In this document: piece after piece, positions 1-6,137 of the stretch
Layout of the letters: every line of letters begins with the position of its first letter
How positions within the stretch are numbered: position 1 is the first letter of the stretch
NCBI GenBank assembly: GCA_001798455.1
Contig: MGSI01000143.1
Span: forward strand, 1-6,137
Length of the DNA: 6,137 bases
Direction of reading: 5' to 3'
DNA from: Deltaproteobacteria bacterium RIFCSPLOWO2_02_FULL_57_26
Lineage (GTDB): Bacteria > Desulfobacterota > Binatia > UBA9968
Translations under genes and position numbers: made by a program
Notes under the pieces: model-generated
Database searches by the model: none
What the model was told of the DNA's origin: nothing
The model's input: only the letters and a program-made list of their open reading frames with translations

Positions 1-2
1 AA

Positions 3-869
3 CTTCCCGTGTGGGTTATTCCTGAGGCTGGGATCGATCAGCGGTACGGTCTGAATGTCCAGCTTATCTTTATCTCGGGCCCAGCCCGACTTACCCAGAC
101 ACTAGTTGCCGGTGATGTCGATCTATCGACGACGGGTGGGGCGGGCGTGACCGGGATCCTGAGCGGAGCGGACCTTGTCTACGTGGCCATCGGAGTTCCG
201 ACCTATGGATTTTCCGTTTACGTCAGGCCAGAGATCAACGAGGTTTCTGACCTCCGGGGCAAGGTCCTTGGAGTATTGACCAAGGGGTCTTCAACTGACC
301 ACGCGGCAACGGCGCTCCTGAGACGTTATGGGATGCGGGTAGGGCAGGAGACAAAGCTCCTCTATCTGGGAGGGGTACGTGAGGTTTTGGCGGCTCTCGA
401 CCGAGGCATTGTTCCGGCTGGCGTTCTCTCCGCCCCGACGACCCTCCTGGCCCGGCGTCTCGGCTACAAGGAGTTGATCAACATCGGCAGCCTCAAGCTC
501 CCGTATGTCCATAACGCCATCGTCGCACGGCGCTCTCTCACCCGACAGAACCCAGAGCTCATTAAAGCCTTCCTGAAGGCATATGTTGCGGCACTGAAAG
601 TCGTCCAGGAGGAACCAGAAGTGGCCAAGCGGGCACTCGCGCGGTTCTTGGCGACTAGCGATACAGGGATCATCGAAGAGGCCTACCAGGCCTATGGACC
701 TCTTTTCCCAAAGGTTCCTTATATGACCGAGGAGTTGATCCGCTCGGTCCTCTTAGTCTCGGACCATCCCAGGGCCGCCAAGGCGGACCCTAAGGAGTTC
801 TTTGACAACCGCTTTTTAAAGGAGCTAGAGGAGACCGGGTTCATCCAGGAGCTTTATACGCGGCGATAG
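3..869 (+). CDS. ABC transporter substrate-binding protein, NMT1/SsuA/TauA-like (5' partial)
   Basis: This is the C-terminal part of a periplasmic binding protein of the kind that feeds nitrate, sulfonate, taurine or thiamine-precursor ABC importers. The reading frame is open to the left edge, and the first visible residues (LPVWVIPEAG, then RYGLNVQLIFI) match the usual start of the mature domain. The GTG at 9 is therefore not the true start; a signal peptide and perhaps 30-50 residues should lie outside the window. Family landmarks follow in order: the ligand-pocket segment AGDVDLSTTGG, the hinge-type segment VSDLRGKVLGVLTKGSSTD followed by a helix ending LLRRYGM, then GGVREVLAALDRGIVPAGVLSAP. 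A helical C-terminus (PELIKAFLKAYVAALKVV) ends at TAG 867-869. The family is clear but the substrate is not. No permease or ATPase gene is visible. The gene converges on the minus-strand operon, so it is a separate transcription unit. NMT1-type proteins are often carried as orphan binding proteins in soil lineages. Confidence 0.9.
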   Translation, partial: LPVWVIPEAGIDQRYGLNVQLIFISGPARLTQTLVAGDVDLSTTGGAGVTGILSGADLVYVAIGVPTYGFSVYVRPEINEVSDLRGKVLGVLTKGSSTDHAATALLRRYGMRVGQETKLLYLGGVREVLAALDRGIVPAGVLSAPTTLLARRLGYKELINIGSLKLPYVHNAIVARRSLTRQNPELIKAFLKAYVAALKVVQEEPEVAKRALARFLATSDTGIIEEAYQAYGPLFPKVPYMTEELIRSVLLVSDHPRAAKADPKEFFDNRFLKELEETGFIQELYTRR

Positions 870-963
870 AACGGGGGCTTAAGGTAATGCGCTTTTCACG
901 CAATCATCGAAGGCGAGGTTTAATTTCTGGGTTGGTGATCCAGCGTGGATTTTTACCTTGCGC
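870..963. other. convergent intergenic gap
   Basis: These 94 bases separate the stops of two convergent genes. Besides the hairpin at 938-954, AAGGTAA (881-887) is an exact inverted match to TTACCTT (953-959), and TGCG/CGCA (888-891/899-902) could form a 4-bp stem. An ATG at 887 opens a frame that runs into the antisense of the neighbouring gene and resembles nothing known. I see no convincing gene here. Confidence 0.6.
938..954 (+). terminator. weak intrinsic-terminator-like hairpin
   Basis: ATCCA (938-942), a GCG loop and TGGAT (946-950) form a perfect 5-bp stem; the stem's last T begins a run of five T (950-954). It lies about 70 bases after the TAG of the + strand binding-protein gene and just before the convergent gene's stop, so it could end the + strand transcript. 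The stem is short and only moderately GC-rich, hence low confidence. On the minus strand the same hairpin has no T run after it, so it would not serve that operon well. Confidence 0.35.
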
Positions 964-3003
964 TCATGTCATCAGAGTTTTGACTTCCACTAGCGCCTCG
1001 TGGGCCGCTTGGCCAGCGGCAAAGCCTACACCCTCGACAGCCGCATCCGGGAGGCAAGGGGCACAGGCGGTGAGGGCGTTCAGCCCTGGCCAACCGGTTC
1101 GCACCCAGACCGTACCCGGGAATATCCTGGCGGTGACCTTTGCTCGGGCTTGAAACTCGCTGCGATCGTTGAACACCACGACCCTCTCTCTTTCCTGAAT
1201 CCCGCGCGCCGCGGCATCCTCGGGATGCAGCCACACCACAGGCTCCGGCTCCCGCCGCGCTAGGCGTGAGATCGCCCGTCCATTCCGGTAGAAATTGTTG
1301 AAATGGCCGAACGTTCTCCCCGGCCTCAAGACCAGCGGATACCGTTGGGCCACTTCCGGTCGACTCCGGGGGCTCTCCAGGGGCTCGCGGTACTCGGGCA
1401 GCGGCGGCAGGCCCCACTTCAAGCTGCGCTCGGAGTAGAACTCTACCTTCCCGGAGGGCGTGGGAAAGCGCAGGTCAGGATGGGCTACGGGGGAGATCCT
1501 CAAAGGCTCCCTACCACGAAGGGCGCGAAGATCGGAGACGGTGATATGTCCTGTGGCCGGAACATCTAGGATGGCATCAACCGCCTGCTCCTGACTAGGC
1601 CAGGGGAAGAAGTCTTGCACACTAAGACGCCGGGACAGCTCTTTCAGCACCCAACTCAGCGAGCGGGCTTGGCCCACAGGTTCGATGGCCTGATCCATCA
1701 AGTAGACATGAGTGTTGGTCTTCTTGTACCCCACTTCCTCGAGCCAGGTAGTTCCTGGAAGAACGAGATGAGCGTGTTTTGCCGTCTCGCTCAAAAACAA
1801 GTCGTGGACCACAACCAGATCCAGGGCATCGAGGGCCGCCTTCACCCGATTGCTCTCGGCGAACGAAGAGACCATATCAGTGCCGAAAAGCAACAGGACC
1901 CGGATAGGGCCCTCTTCCAGGGCCTGGAGGATACGACTCATCTGGTTCGGGACGTGGTGGGGTAGAGGGGTTGGCCGCCCTTTTAGCAGAGTGCCCAAAA
2001 TCTCGTCGTGGGTGGAGCCGCCGTGGCGCGGCCCAAATCCGCCTCCAGGAATGCCGAGGTTTCCGACGAGGGCGGGGAGACACGAGATGGCTCGGCTGCT
2101 AAACCAGCCGTTGGCCTGCTTGAACATGGAGCTGCCCCCAAGCACGATCATAGAGGGGGTGTGGGTGGCATACAGTCGAGCCAACTCCCGGACGGTCGGT
2201 GCCGGCACGCCGGTGATGCCCTCGGCCCACTCGGGCGTTTTGTCCTCGACATGGCGCGCCAACTCCGGGAAGCCCACAGCATGATTCCTCACGAACGCTT
2301 TATCGTATAAGCCCTCGCCGATGAGAACGTTCATCATGGCCAGCGCCAGGGCGGCATCGGTCCCCGGCCTCAGGAGCACTACGCGATCGGAAAATCGGCA
2401 CGCCTCGGTGTAGCGGCAGTCTAAGGTCACGAGCGTCGCTCCCCGCCGCTTTGCTGCCAAAATGGGCCGGATAGAGTTGGGCTGGCTGGAGAAGTTGGCT
2501 CCCCAAAGGAAGATGCAACGGGAATGAGCGGCCATGTCTTCCTTGGTATTCACCTCCAGAGCCCCGGTGAGCGCCAGGCCGAAAGCACCTAGAGTCCAAC
2601 ACTTCATGGCACCGCTCCAGGCTTGGCAGCCGTGGATCTGGCTGAATCGCAGGGCGAGCTGAGGACCAATCGAGTTGACCAGAATCCCGTGGCCGGTCCA
2701 GATGCCTACTGCATCCTTCCCGGCGGACTCCATTTTCTCCGCCACCACGTCGAGGGCCTGAGACCAGGAGACCTCTTGCCAGGGATCGCCGATTCGACGG
2801 CGCAGCAGAGGGACTTTGAGCCGCTCCGGATGGTGGATCACCTCGTGGACCGAGGCTCCGCGAAGGCAGAGAAAGCCGCGGCTATCAGGGTTTTCCTTAT
2901 CGCCTCGAATCTTCACCACCCGCCCGTTCTCCACCTCCACCTCCATGCCGCAGTAAGTGGGCAAGCAGTTCATTGGACACATGCTCTTAAAGGTTTCGAT
3001 CAT
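964..3003 (-). CDS. molybdopterin-dependent oxidoreductase, DMSO reductase family (Mo-bisPGD, Fe-S)
   Basis: A complete 679-residue catalytic subunit of the DMSO reductase/formate dehydrogenase superfamily. An N-terminal Fe-S domain holds C9, C13, C18 and C46 (C-x3-C-x4-C-x27-C), with RGFLCLRG around the last Cys. The molybdopterin core follows: a probable metal-ligand loop GAMKCW (C135), then NTKEDM and the dinucleotide-binding strand IFLWGANFSSQPN (164-176). A second half includes GNLGIPGGGFG (314-324) and LLLFGTDMVSS (370-380). The C-terminal dinucleotide-binding domain (about 552-675) carries FGHFNNFYRNG and WLHPEDAAARGI. No Tat signal or membrane segment is visible, so the enzyme is probably cytoplasmic, unlike many exported family members. 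Length is within the family's usual range for compact members. The ATG at 3003 fits because it lies eight residues before the first cluster Cys. Its Shine-Dalgarno match (GAGG, 3016-3019) is rather far away. Last gene of the minus-strand operon, 46 bases after the CoxL-like gene. Substrate and electron partner are unknown; family is certain. Confidence 0.95.
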   Translation of the reverse strand: MIETFKSMCPMNCLPTYCGMEVEVENGRVVKIRGDKENPDSRGFLCLRGASVHEVIHHPERLKVPLLRRRIGDPWQEVSWSQALDVVAEKMESAGKDAVGIWTGHGILVNSIGPQLALRFSQIHGCQAWSGAMKCWTLGAFGLALTGALEVNTKEDMAAHSRCIFLWGANFSSQPNSIRPILAAKRRGATLVTLDCRYTEACRFSDRVVLLRPGTDAALALAMMNVLIGEGLYDKAFVRNHAVGFPELARHVEDKTPEWAEGITGVPAPTVRELARLYATHTPSMIVLGGSSMFKQANGWFSSRAISCLPALVGNLGIPGGGFGPRHGGSTHDEILGTLLKGRPTPLPHHVPNQMSRILQALEEGPIRVLLLFGTDMVSSFAESNRVKAALDALDLVVVHDLFLSETAKHAHLVLPGTTWLEEVGYKKTNTHVYLMDQAIEPVGQARSLSWVLKELSRRLSVQDFFPWPSQEQAVDAILDVPATGHITVSDLRALRGREPLRISPVAHPDLRFPTPSGKVEFYSERSLKWGLPPLPEYREPLESPRSRPEVAQRYPLVLRPGRTFGHFNNFYRNGRAISRLARREPEPVVWLHPEDAAARGIQERERVVVFNDRSEFQARAKVTARIFPGTVWVRTGWPGLNALTACAPCLPDAAVEGVGFAAGQAAHEALVEVKTLMT

Positions 3004-3053
3004 GGTTGAACGATACCTCGGCCCCGCAGCAAAGAGACCCGGCCTCTCCTCAT
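3000..3053 (-). other. 17-codon micro-ORF bridging the two enzyme genes
   Basis: On the minus strand an ATG at 3053-3051 overlaps the TGA stop of the CoxL-like gene (ATGA). It reads MRRGRVSLLRGRGIVQP and stops at TGA 3002-3000, which itself overlaps the ATG of the next gene (ATGA). It is basic (five Arg, no acidic residue). It has only a poor Shine-Dalgarno (CGGGAAAAA just before the ATG). It may be a translational-coupling relay or pure chance; it is not claimed as a proven gene. Confidence 0.2.
3016..3019 (-). promoter_or_regulatory. possible weak ribosome binding site for the Mo-bisPGD oxidoreductase
   Basis: On the minus strand GAGG stands 12 bases before the ATG at 3003. That spacing is longer than usual, so the gene may depend partly on translation coming through from upstream. 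No better match lies closer, and no in-frame alternative start is seen in the 46-base gap. Confidence 0.25.
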
Positions 3054-5311
3054 TTTTTCCCGAGTTCCCGCAGGGCAGAGTAAATTTTCTCGGCAGTGAT
3101 CGGCGACTCCATAATCCTCACCCCGACGGCGTCAAAGATGGCGTTGGCAATGGCACCAGGAACGGGGCTCGTGGTCCCCTCTCCGACTGATTTGCCGCCA
3201 AAGGGGACCGGTCCCCCCGTGTCCGTCAGCACAACCGTACGCAGTTCGGGAATATCCTTGATGTTGGGAAGCTTGTAATCCCCAAGGCTCAACGTGCTCA
3301 GGCGCCCTTCTTCCCCTTTCATCTCCTCGGTCAGGCTAAACCCCAGGCCGTGAATGATCCCTCCCTCAATTTGGCCCTGGTGGGCAAGCGGATTGATAAC
3401 TGTGCCAGCATCGTGGGCACAGGTGATCTTGAGGACCTTGACCTGTCCGGTCTCGGGGTCCACCTCGACTTCGGCCACCTGGGCACAAAAAGAAGTGACG
3501 GCCGGGTGGGCCGCCGCGTTAAAATAATGAGTGGTTTTTAACGCTTCTCCCCGGGATCGGGCAAGAGTGGCCAATTTGGCAAGCTCAATCCCCCGGCCGG
3601 AGTCCCCGCGAACCTGCACCCGTCCTCCGTGTATCTCAAGCTCCTGTGGAGTCTTGCCGAGCGCCTTACTCGCTTCGTTTAGCATGAGATCCTTAAGTTG
3701 TTGCGCTGCATGGAGAGTGGCCTTCCCGGCGACATGGGTAACCCGGCTGGCCCCAGCTCCCGATTCCGTTCGGAAATGATCTGTGGTCCCGACCCGGATA
3801 CGAACCTTGTCCAGAGCCAGATCCAGAACCTCGCAAGCGATCTGGCGAAGGATCGTGTGGGCCCCTGTTCCGGTGTCCGGAATCGTCGTCGTCAGCAAGA
3901 CCTGGCCGTTCTCCTCCAACTCCAACTCCGTGTTCGCGTCTCCTATTCCGATGTGACGGTGCGCGATGCCAATCCCTCGACCGACGTTGCGGCGCGGCTT
4001 GCGGGAACCCCACCCTGCTGCCCGAGCCGCTGCCTCCAGAGTCTCTCGAATGCGCACCTGTTCCAGGGCAGTCCCCGTCGCGAGTTTATCCCCGTCCTGA
4101 AGAAGATTCTTCATGCGGAACTCGTAGGGGTTGATCCCCAGCTCCACGGCCATCATGTCCATTTGAGATTCCACGGCGAAGATGAGTTGAGGATCGCCCG
4201 GACCCCTGACGTGGCCACAGGGAACGGTATTCGTGTAAACGCAGTAAGAATCTATTTTTAGGTGCGGGATGCGGTAGCAGCCCTGGGCCTTGGCAGCTCC
4301 CACGATGCTCACGTTGGGGATTGGTTTGAATCCTCCATAAGCTCCGCTGTTAAAGATCACGCTGGCTTGCCGCGCAATGAACTTTCCCTCCCCGTTCACT
4401 CCGGTCTTCAGGGTGATCACCGCCGGGTGGCGGGGGTTGCCCGCCATGAGCTCTTCGGCGTAGCTCATCACCATCTTCACAGGCCTGCCCGTTAAAACCG
4501 ACAGGTGATGGCAGAGCGGGATATCCATCACCGCGCCCTTGCCCCCGAAATCTCCCCCAATCGGCAGCAGATGGATCACGATCCGCTCCTGCGGAACCAG
4601 AAGGCAGTCGGCAAGAAGCTCCTTCAGACGGAAGGGCATCTTGTTGGAAGCCCAGACGTGAATCCTGCCCGAATCGTCCTGGGAGACCACGGCTGCGTGG
4701 GGCTCCAGGTAGCCCTGGTGCATCCACTGGGTGCGAAAGGTGTGCTCGAAAATCCGATGGGCTTGGCGAAACCCCTCTCCTACATTCCCCAGGTTGTAGC
4801 CCAGGTGGGAGATCACGTTGGGAATGTCGGGCGCGTCGGGAGGCAGGTGCCGGTAGGAGCGGAAATTCTCGTGGAGGATCGGCGCCCCTGCCTGCATGGC
4901 TTCCAGAGGGTCGAATACGGCGGGCAACTCCTCGTAGTCCACCTTGATGAGCCCCACCGCCTCCTCAGCCACGTCGGGATCTTCGGCGGCCACCGCCGCT
5001 ACTTTATCACCGATGAAACGCACACGCTCCTTGGACAGGACCGGCGTGTCGTAAATGCTGCGCCCGATGAGGACATCCGGAATATCCTGAGCGGTGATGA
5101 CAGCCAGGACTCCGGGCAGCGCGCGGGCCTTGGAGAGATCGATGCTCAGAATTTTTGCGTGCGGCAGGGGACTGCGCAGGACTTTGCCCCAGATCATCCC
5201 GGGCAGCAACAGATCTGCTGTGTAGGTGGCGCCCCCTGAAACTTTCCCGGGACCCTCCACCCGGCCAACCGGCTTGCCAACGACTGTTAAGGTCACCGTC
5301 ATGCCTCCCAT
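3050..5311 (-). CDS. xanthine dehydrogenase/CO dehydrogenase-family molybdopterin-binding large subunit (CoxL-like)
   Basis: A complete 753-residue large subunit of the molybdenum hydroxylase family (xanthine dehydrogenase, aldehyde oxidase, 4-hydroxybenzoyl-CoA reductase, CoxL). Residues 12-130 form the a/b hammerhead domain (VGKPVGRVEGPGKVSGGATY, YTADLLLPGMIWGKVLRSP). The Mo-cofactor part follows: EPHAAVV (203-209), IGGDFGGKG (251-259), loop PCGHVRGPGDPQ (364-375), DTGTGAHT (479-486), SGAGASR (517-523) and GQIEGGIIHGLG (646-657). GKSVGEGTT contains E711, at the position of the catalytic Glu that acts as base in this family. The AYxCSFR loop of true form I CO dehydrogenase is absent, so oxidation of CO is unlikely. 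Such subunits normally work with an FAD and a 2Fe-2S subunit in the cytoplasm, but neither is encoded here. No signal peptide is seen. The ATG at 5311 is preferred over Met4 because AAGGGG lies four bases upstream of it, whereas the second ATG has GGAGG too close. The substrate is unknown; an aromatic, N-heterocyclic or aldehyde compound is possible but is inference. Confidence 0.95.
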   Translation of the reverse strand: MGGMTVTLTVVGKPVGRVEGPGKVSGGATYTADLLLPGMIWGKVLRSPLPHAKILSIDLSKARALPGVLAVITAQDIPDVLIGRSIYDTPVLSKERVRFIGDKVAAVAAEDPDVAEEAVGLIKVDYEELPAVFDPLEAMQAGAPILHENFRSYRHLPPDAPDIPNVISHLGYNLGNVGEGFRQAHRIFEHTFRTQWMHQGYLEPHAAVVSQDDSGRIHVWASNKMPFRLKELLADCLLVPQERIVIHLLPIGGDFGGKGAVMDIPLCHHLSVLTGRPVKMVMSYAEELMAGNPRHPAVITLKTGVNGEGKFIARQASVIFNSGAYGGFKPIPNVSIVGAAKAQGCYRIPHLKIDSYCVYTNTVPCGHVRGPGDPQLIFAVESQMDMMAVELGINPYEFRMKNLLQDGDKLATGTALEQVRIRETLEAAARAAGWGSRKPRRNVGRGIGIAHRHIGIGDANTELELEENGQVLLTTTIPDTGTGAHTILRQIACEVLDLALDKVRIRVGTTDHFRTESGAGASRVTHVAGKATLHAAQQLKDLMLNEASKALGKTPQELEIHGGRVQVRGDSGRGIELAKLATLARSRGEALKTTHYFNAAAHPAVTSFCAQVAEVEVDPETGQVKVLKITCAHDAGTVINPLAHQGQIEGGIIHGLGFSLTEEMKGEEGRLSTLSLGDYKLPNIKDIPELRTVVLTDTGGPVPFGGKSVGEGTTSPVPGAIANAIFDAVGVRIMESPITAEKIYSALRELGKK

Positions 5312-5315
5312 TTAA

Positions 5316-5321
5316 CCCCTT
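5316..5321 (-). promoter_or_regulatory. ribosome binding site overlapping the upstream stop codon
   Basis: On the minus strand the sequence reads TAAGGGGTTAAATG. The stop codon of the TAXI gene (5322-5320) supplies the first bases of the Shine-Dalgarno AAGGGG, four bases before the ATG at 5311. This decides the start of the CoxL-like protein in favour of the first ATG. It also indicates translational coupling, since a ribosome finishing the upstream gene would sit over the next start. Confidence 0.6.
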
Positions 5322-6135
5322 AGTCTATAGAGAGCCTGGCCTGCAGGGAATCCATCTCCTGATTCCAAACCCCTTTTTCCTTGAAAAATTTTACAGCCCC
5401 CGGATGGTAGGGGATGAAGGCCTTGCCACTCACCATGCGGTCGCGCGTCCACTCCCGCAGGGCCGGGTGGATAGGCCCTAGCTCCTGATTCTTCTCCCAC
5501 AAAACCTTGAGGATTTCATACGCTGCTTCATCGCTTAAGGTTTTGGCGGCAACCAGATAGATATCGCTGGTCAGGAAAGTCGTATCCTTGACGACACCGG
5601 TGGCAGAACCCGCTTTGAGCACGCTCGGAAAACTGCCGGGATAAACCTCCCCCATGAGCCGGGCTGCCTCCGGCGTTGACACAACGGAGATGAAGCGGAT
5701 TCCCCCCTTACGGGCGTTGGCCTCCTCCACCGCCGGACTGCCAACGGTGTGCCAGCCGGCATCCGTGCGCCCCTCCAGAAAAGCCTGTGCGCCGGCATTG
5801 AGATCCGAAACAGGGATCTTAACGATATCATTGTAGGTGAGGCCTGCCGTCGCCAGTCCCGCCGTGCTGCTGAGCTTCACGATCGGGGCACCGGGATAGT
5901 CTGTGGGAATTCTCTTCCCCTTGAGATCGGCCAGGGTCTGGATTTCAGAATTCTTGGTCACATAAAAACCAAGCTTCAAGGAACCGCCCACAGCGAGAAT
6001 CCGGGTATTCTTGAAAGGTTTCTTGTAAATCACGATCCCCCTGTAAGAGGTCACCGCGTCTGCGCTCGTGAGAACTCCCAGATCCGTATCTCCCGATTCC
6101 ATGGAGGGGAGCCAGGCTGGCGGGCCGGCGGAGGT
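5320..6135 (-). CDS. TAXI family TRAP transporter solute-binding subunit (N-terminus beyond window)
   Basis: About 272 C-terminal residues of a TAXI-type (TRAP-associated extracytoplasmic immunogenic) periplasmic binding protein; TRAP transporters use an ion gradient rather than ATP. The frame stays open past the ATG at 6102 to the right edge (TSAGPPAWLPS before MESGDTDLGVL), and that ATG falls inside the conserved 'sG.adlG' ligand-site segment, so it is not the start. Recognisable elements in order: ESGDTDLGVLTSADAV, the family-typical LADLKGKRIPTDYPGAP, GLTYNDI, FLEGRTDAGWHTVGSPA, GGIRFISV, then a C-terminal segment with HPALREWT and IPYHPGAVKFFKEKGVWN. It stops at TAA 5322-5320, eight bases before the CoxL-like gene, so it shares an operon with the two molybdoenzymes and probably binds their substrate or a related ligand (inference). 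The signal peptide should lie outside the window. The membrane subunit (fused DctQM type in TAXI systems) is not visible. An orphan binding protein or sensor partner is also possible. Confidence 0.9.
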   Translation of the reverse strand, partial: TSAGPPAWLPSMESGDTDLGVLTSADAVTSYRGIVIYKKPFKNTRILAVGGSLKLGFYVTKNSEIQTLADLKGKRIPTDYPGAPIVKLSSTAGLATAGLTYNDIVKIPVSDLNAGAQAFLEGRTDAGWHTVGSPAVEEANARKGGIRFISVVSTPEAARLMGEVYPGSFPSVLKAGSATGVVKDTTFLTSDIYLVAAKTLSDEAAYEILKVLWEKNQELGPIHPALREWTRDRMVSGKAFIPYHPGAVKFFKEKGVWNQEMDSLQARLSID

Positions 6136-6137
6136 TT

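Noticed and set aside
887..1153. An 88-codon + strand frame starting in the convergent gap with AAGG just before its ATG
   Set aside because: Most of it is antisense to the Mo-bisPGD gene, the putative ribosome site is only two bases from the ATG, and the product resembles nothing known.
953..1417. A 154-codon minus-strand frame overlapping the end of the Mo-bisPGD gene
   Set aside because: Shifted-frame shadow of the C-terminal dinucleotide-binding domain; composition is Ala/Gly/Arg-rich with no motif, and the real frame is intact to its TGA.
3031..3048. GAGA...TCTC inverted repeat between the two enzyme genes as a terminator or attenuator
   Set aside because: Only four base pairs, and no T run follows on the transcribed strand.
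3698..4261. A 187-codon open frame on the + strand
   Set aside because: Antisense to conserved parts of the CoxL-like gene (including the DTGTGAHT and GHVRG regions); no family features and no ribosome site of note.
4505..5239. A 244-codon open frame on the + strand
   Set aside because: It lies wholly antisense to the CoxL-like gene, whose family motifs run through the same stretch. Its translation shows no recognisable domain, and long antisense frames are expected in GC-rich coding DNA.
3050..5311. Assignment as form I carbon monoxide dehydrogenase (coxL)
   Set aside because: The diagnostic AYxCSFR loop is missing; the loop here reads CGHVRG.
6100..6102. ATG at 6102 as the start of the TAXI protein
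   Set aside because: The frame remains open to the window edge and this Met lies within the conserved ligand-site segment, so the real start and signal peptide must be outside.

Overview
The window looks like chromosomal DNA of a GC-rich free-living bacterium. Gene style (orphan-looking solute-binding proteins next to CoxL-like and DMSO-reductase-like molybdoenzymes) resembles uncultured soil or sediment lineages such as Rokubacteria, NC10, Tectomicrobia or former Deltaproteobacteria. That placement is inference from gene content; no marker gene is present. It holds four protein genes, two of them cut by the window edges. There is no RNA gene, mobile element, CRISPR array or long non-coding stretch.

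Layout. At the left edge, on the + strand, is the 3' part of an NMT1/SsuA/TauA-type ABC transporter substrate-binding protein (3-869). A 94-base convergent gap (870-963) follows, with a weak terminator-like hairpin. The rest is one tight minus-strand block, transcribed right to left. It comprises a TAXI-family TRAP transporter solute-binding subunit (5320 to the right edge, N-terminus missing), a CoxL/XdhA-like molybdenum hydroxylase large subunit (3050-5311), and a DMSO-reductase-family Mo-bisPGD oxidoreductase with an N-terminal Fe-S motif (964-3003). The gaps are 8 and 46 bases, so the three are probably one operon.

How they may work together. The two enzymes belong to unrelated molybdenum enzyme families, so the operon would combine a hydroxylase-type step with a second oxidoreductase step, next to a periplasmic binding protein that could deliver an organic acid or other small ligand. 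This suggests uptake and oxidation of one organic compound, but no substrate can be named from the sequence. The FAD and 2Fe-2S subunits that a CoxL-like protein normally needs, the TRAP membrane subunits and the ABC permease and ATPase are all absent from the window and may lie outside it.

Points worth a second look: the pairing of two molybdoenzyme families in one operon; the non-CODH active-site loop of the CoxL-like protein; the C-x3-C-x4-C-x27-C cluster motif with a candidate Cys molybdenum ligand; a 17-codon micro-ORF joined to both neighbouring genes by ATGA overlaps; and the stop/Shine-Dalgarno overlap ahead of the CoxL-like gene.
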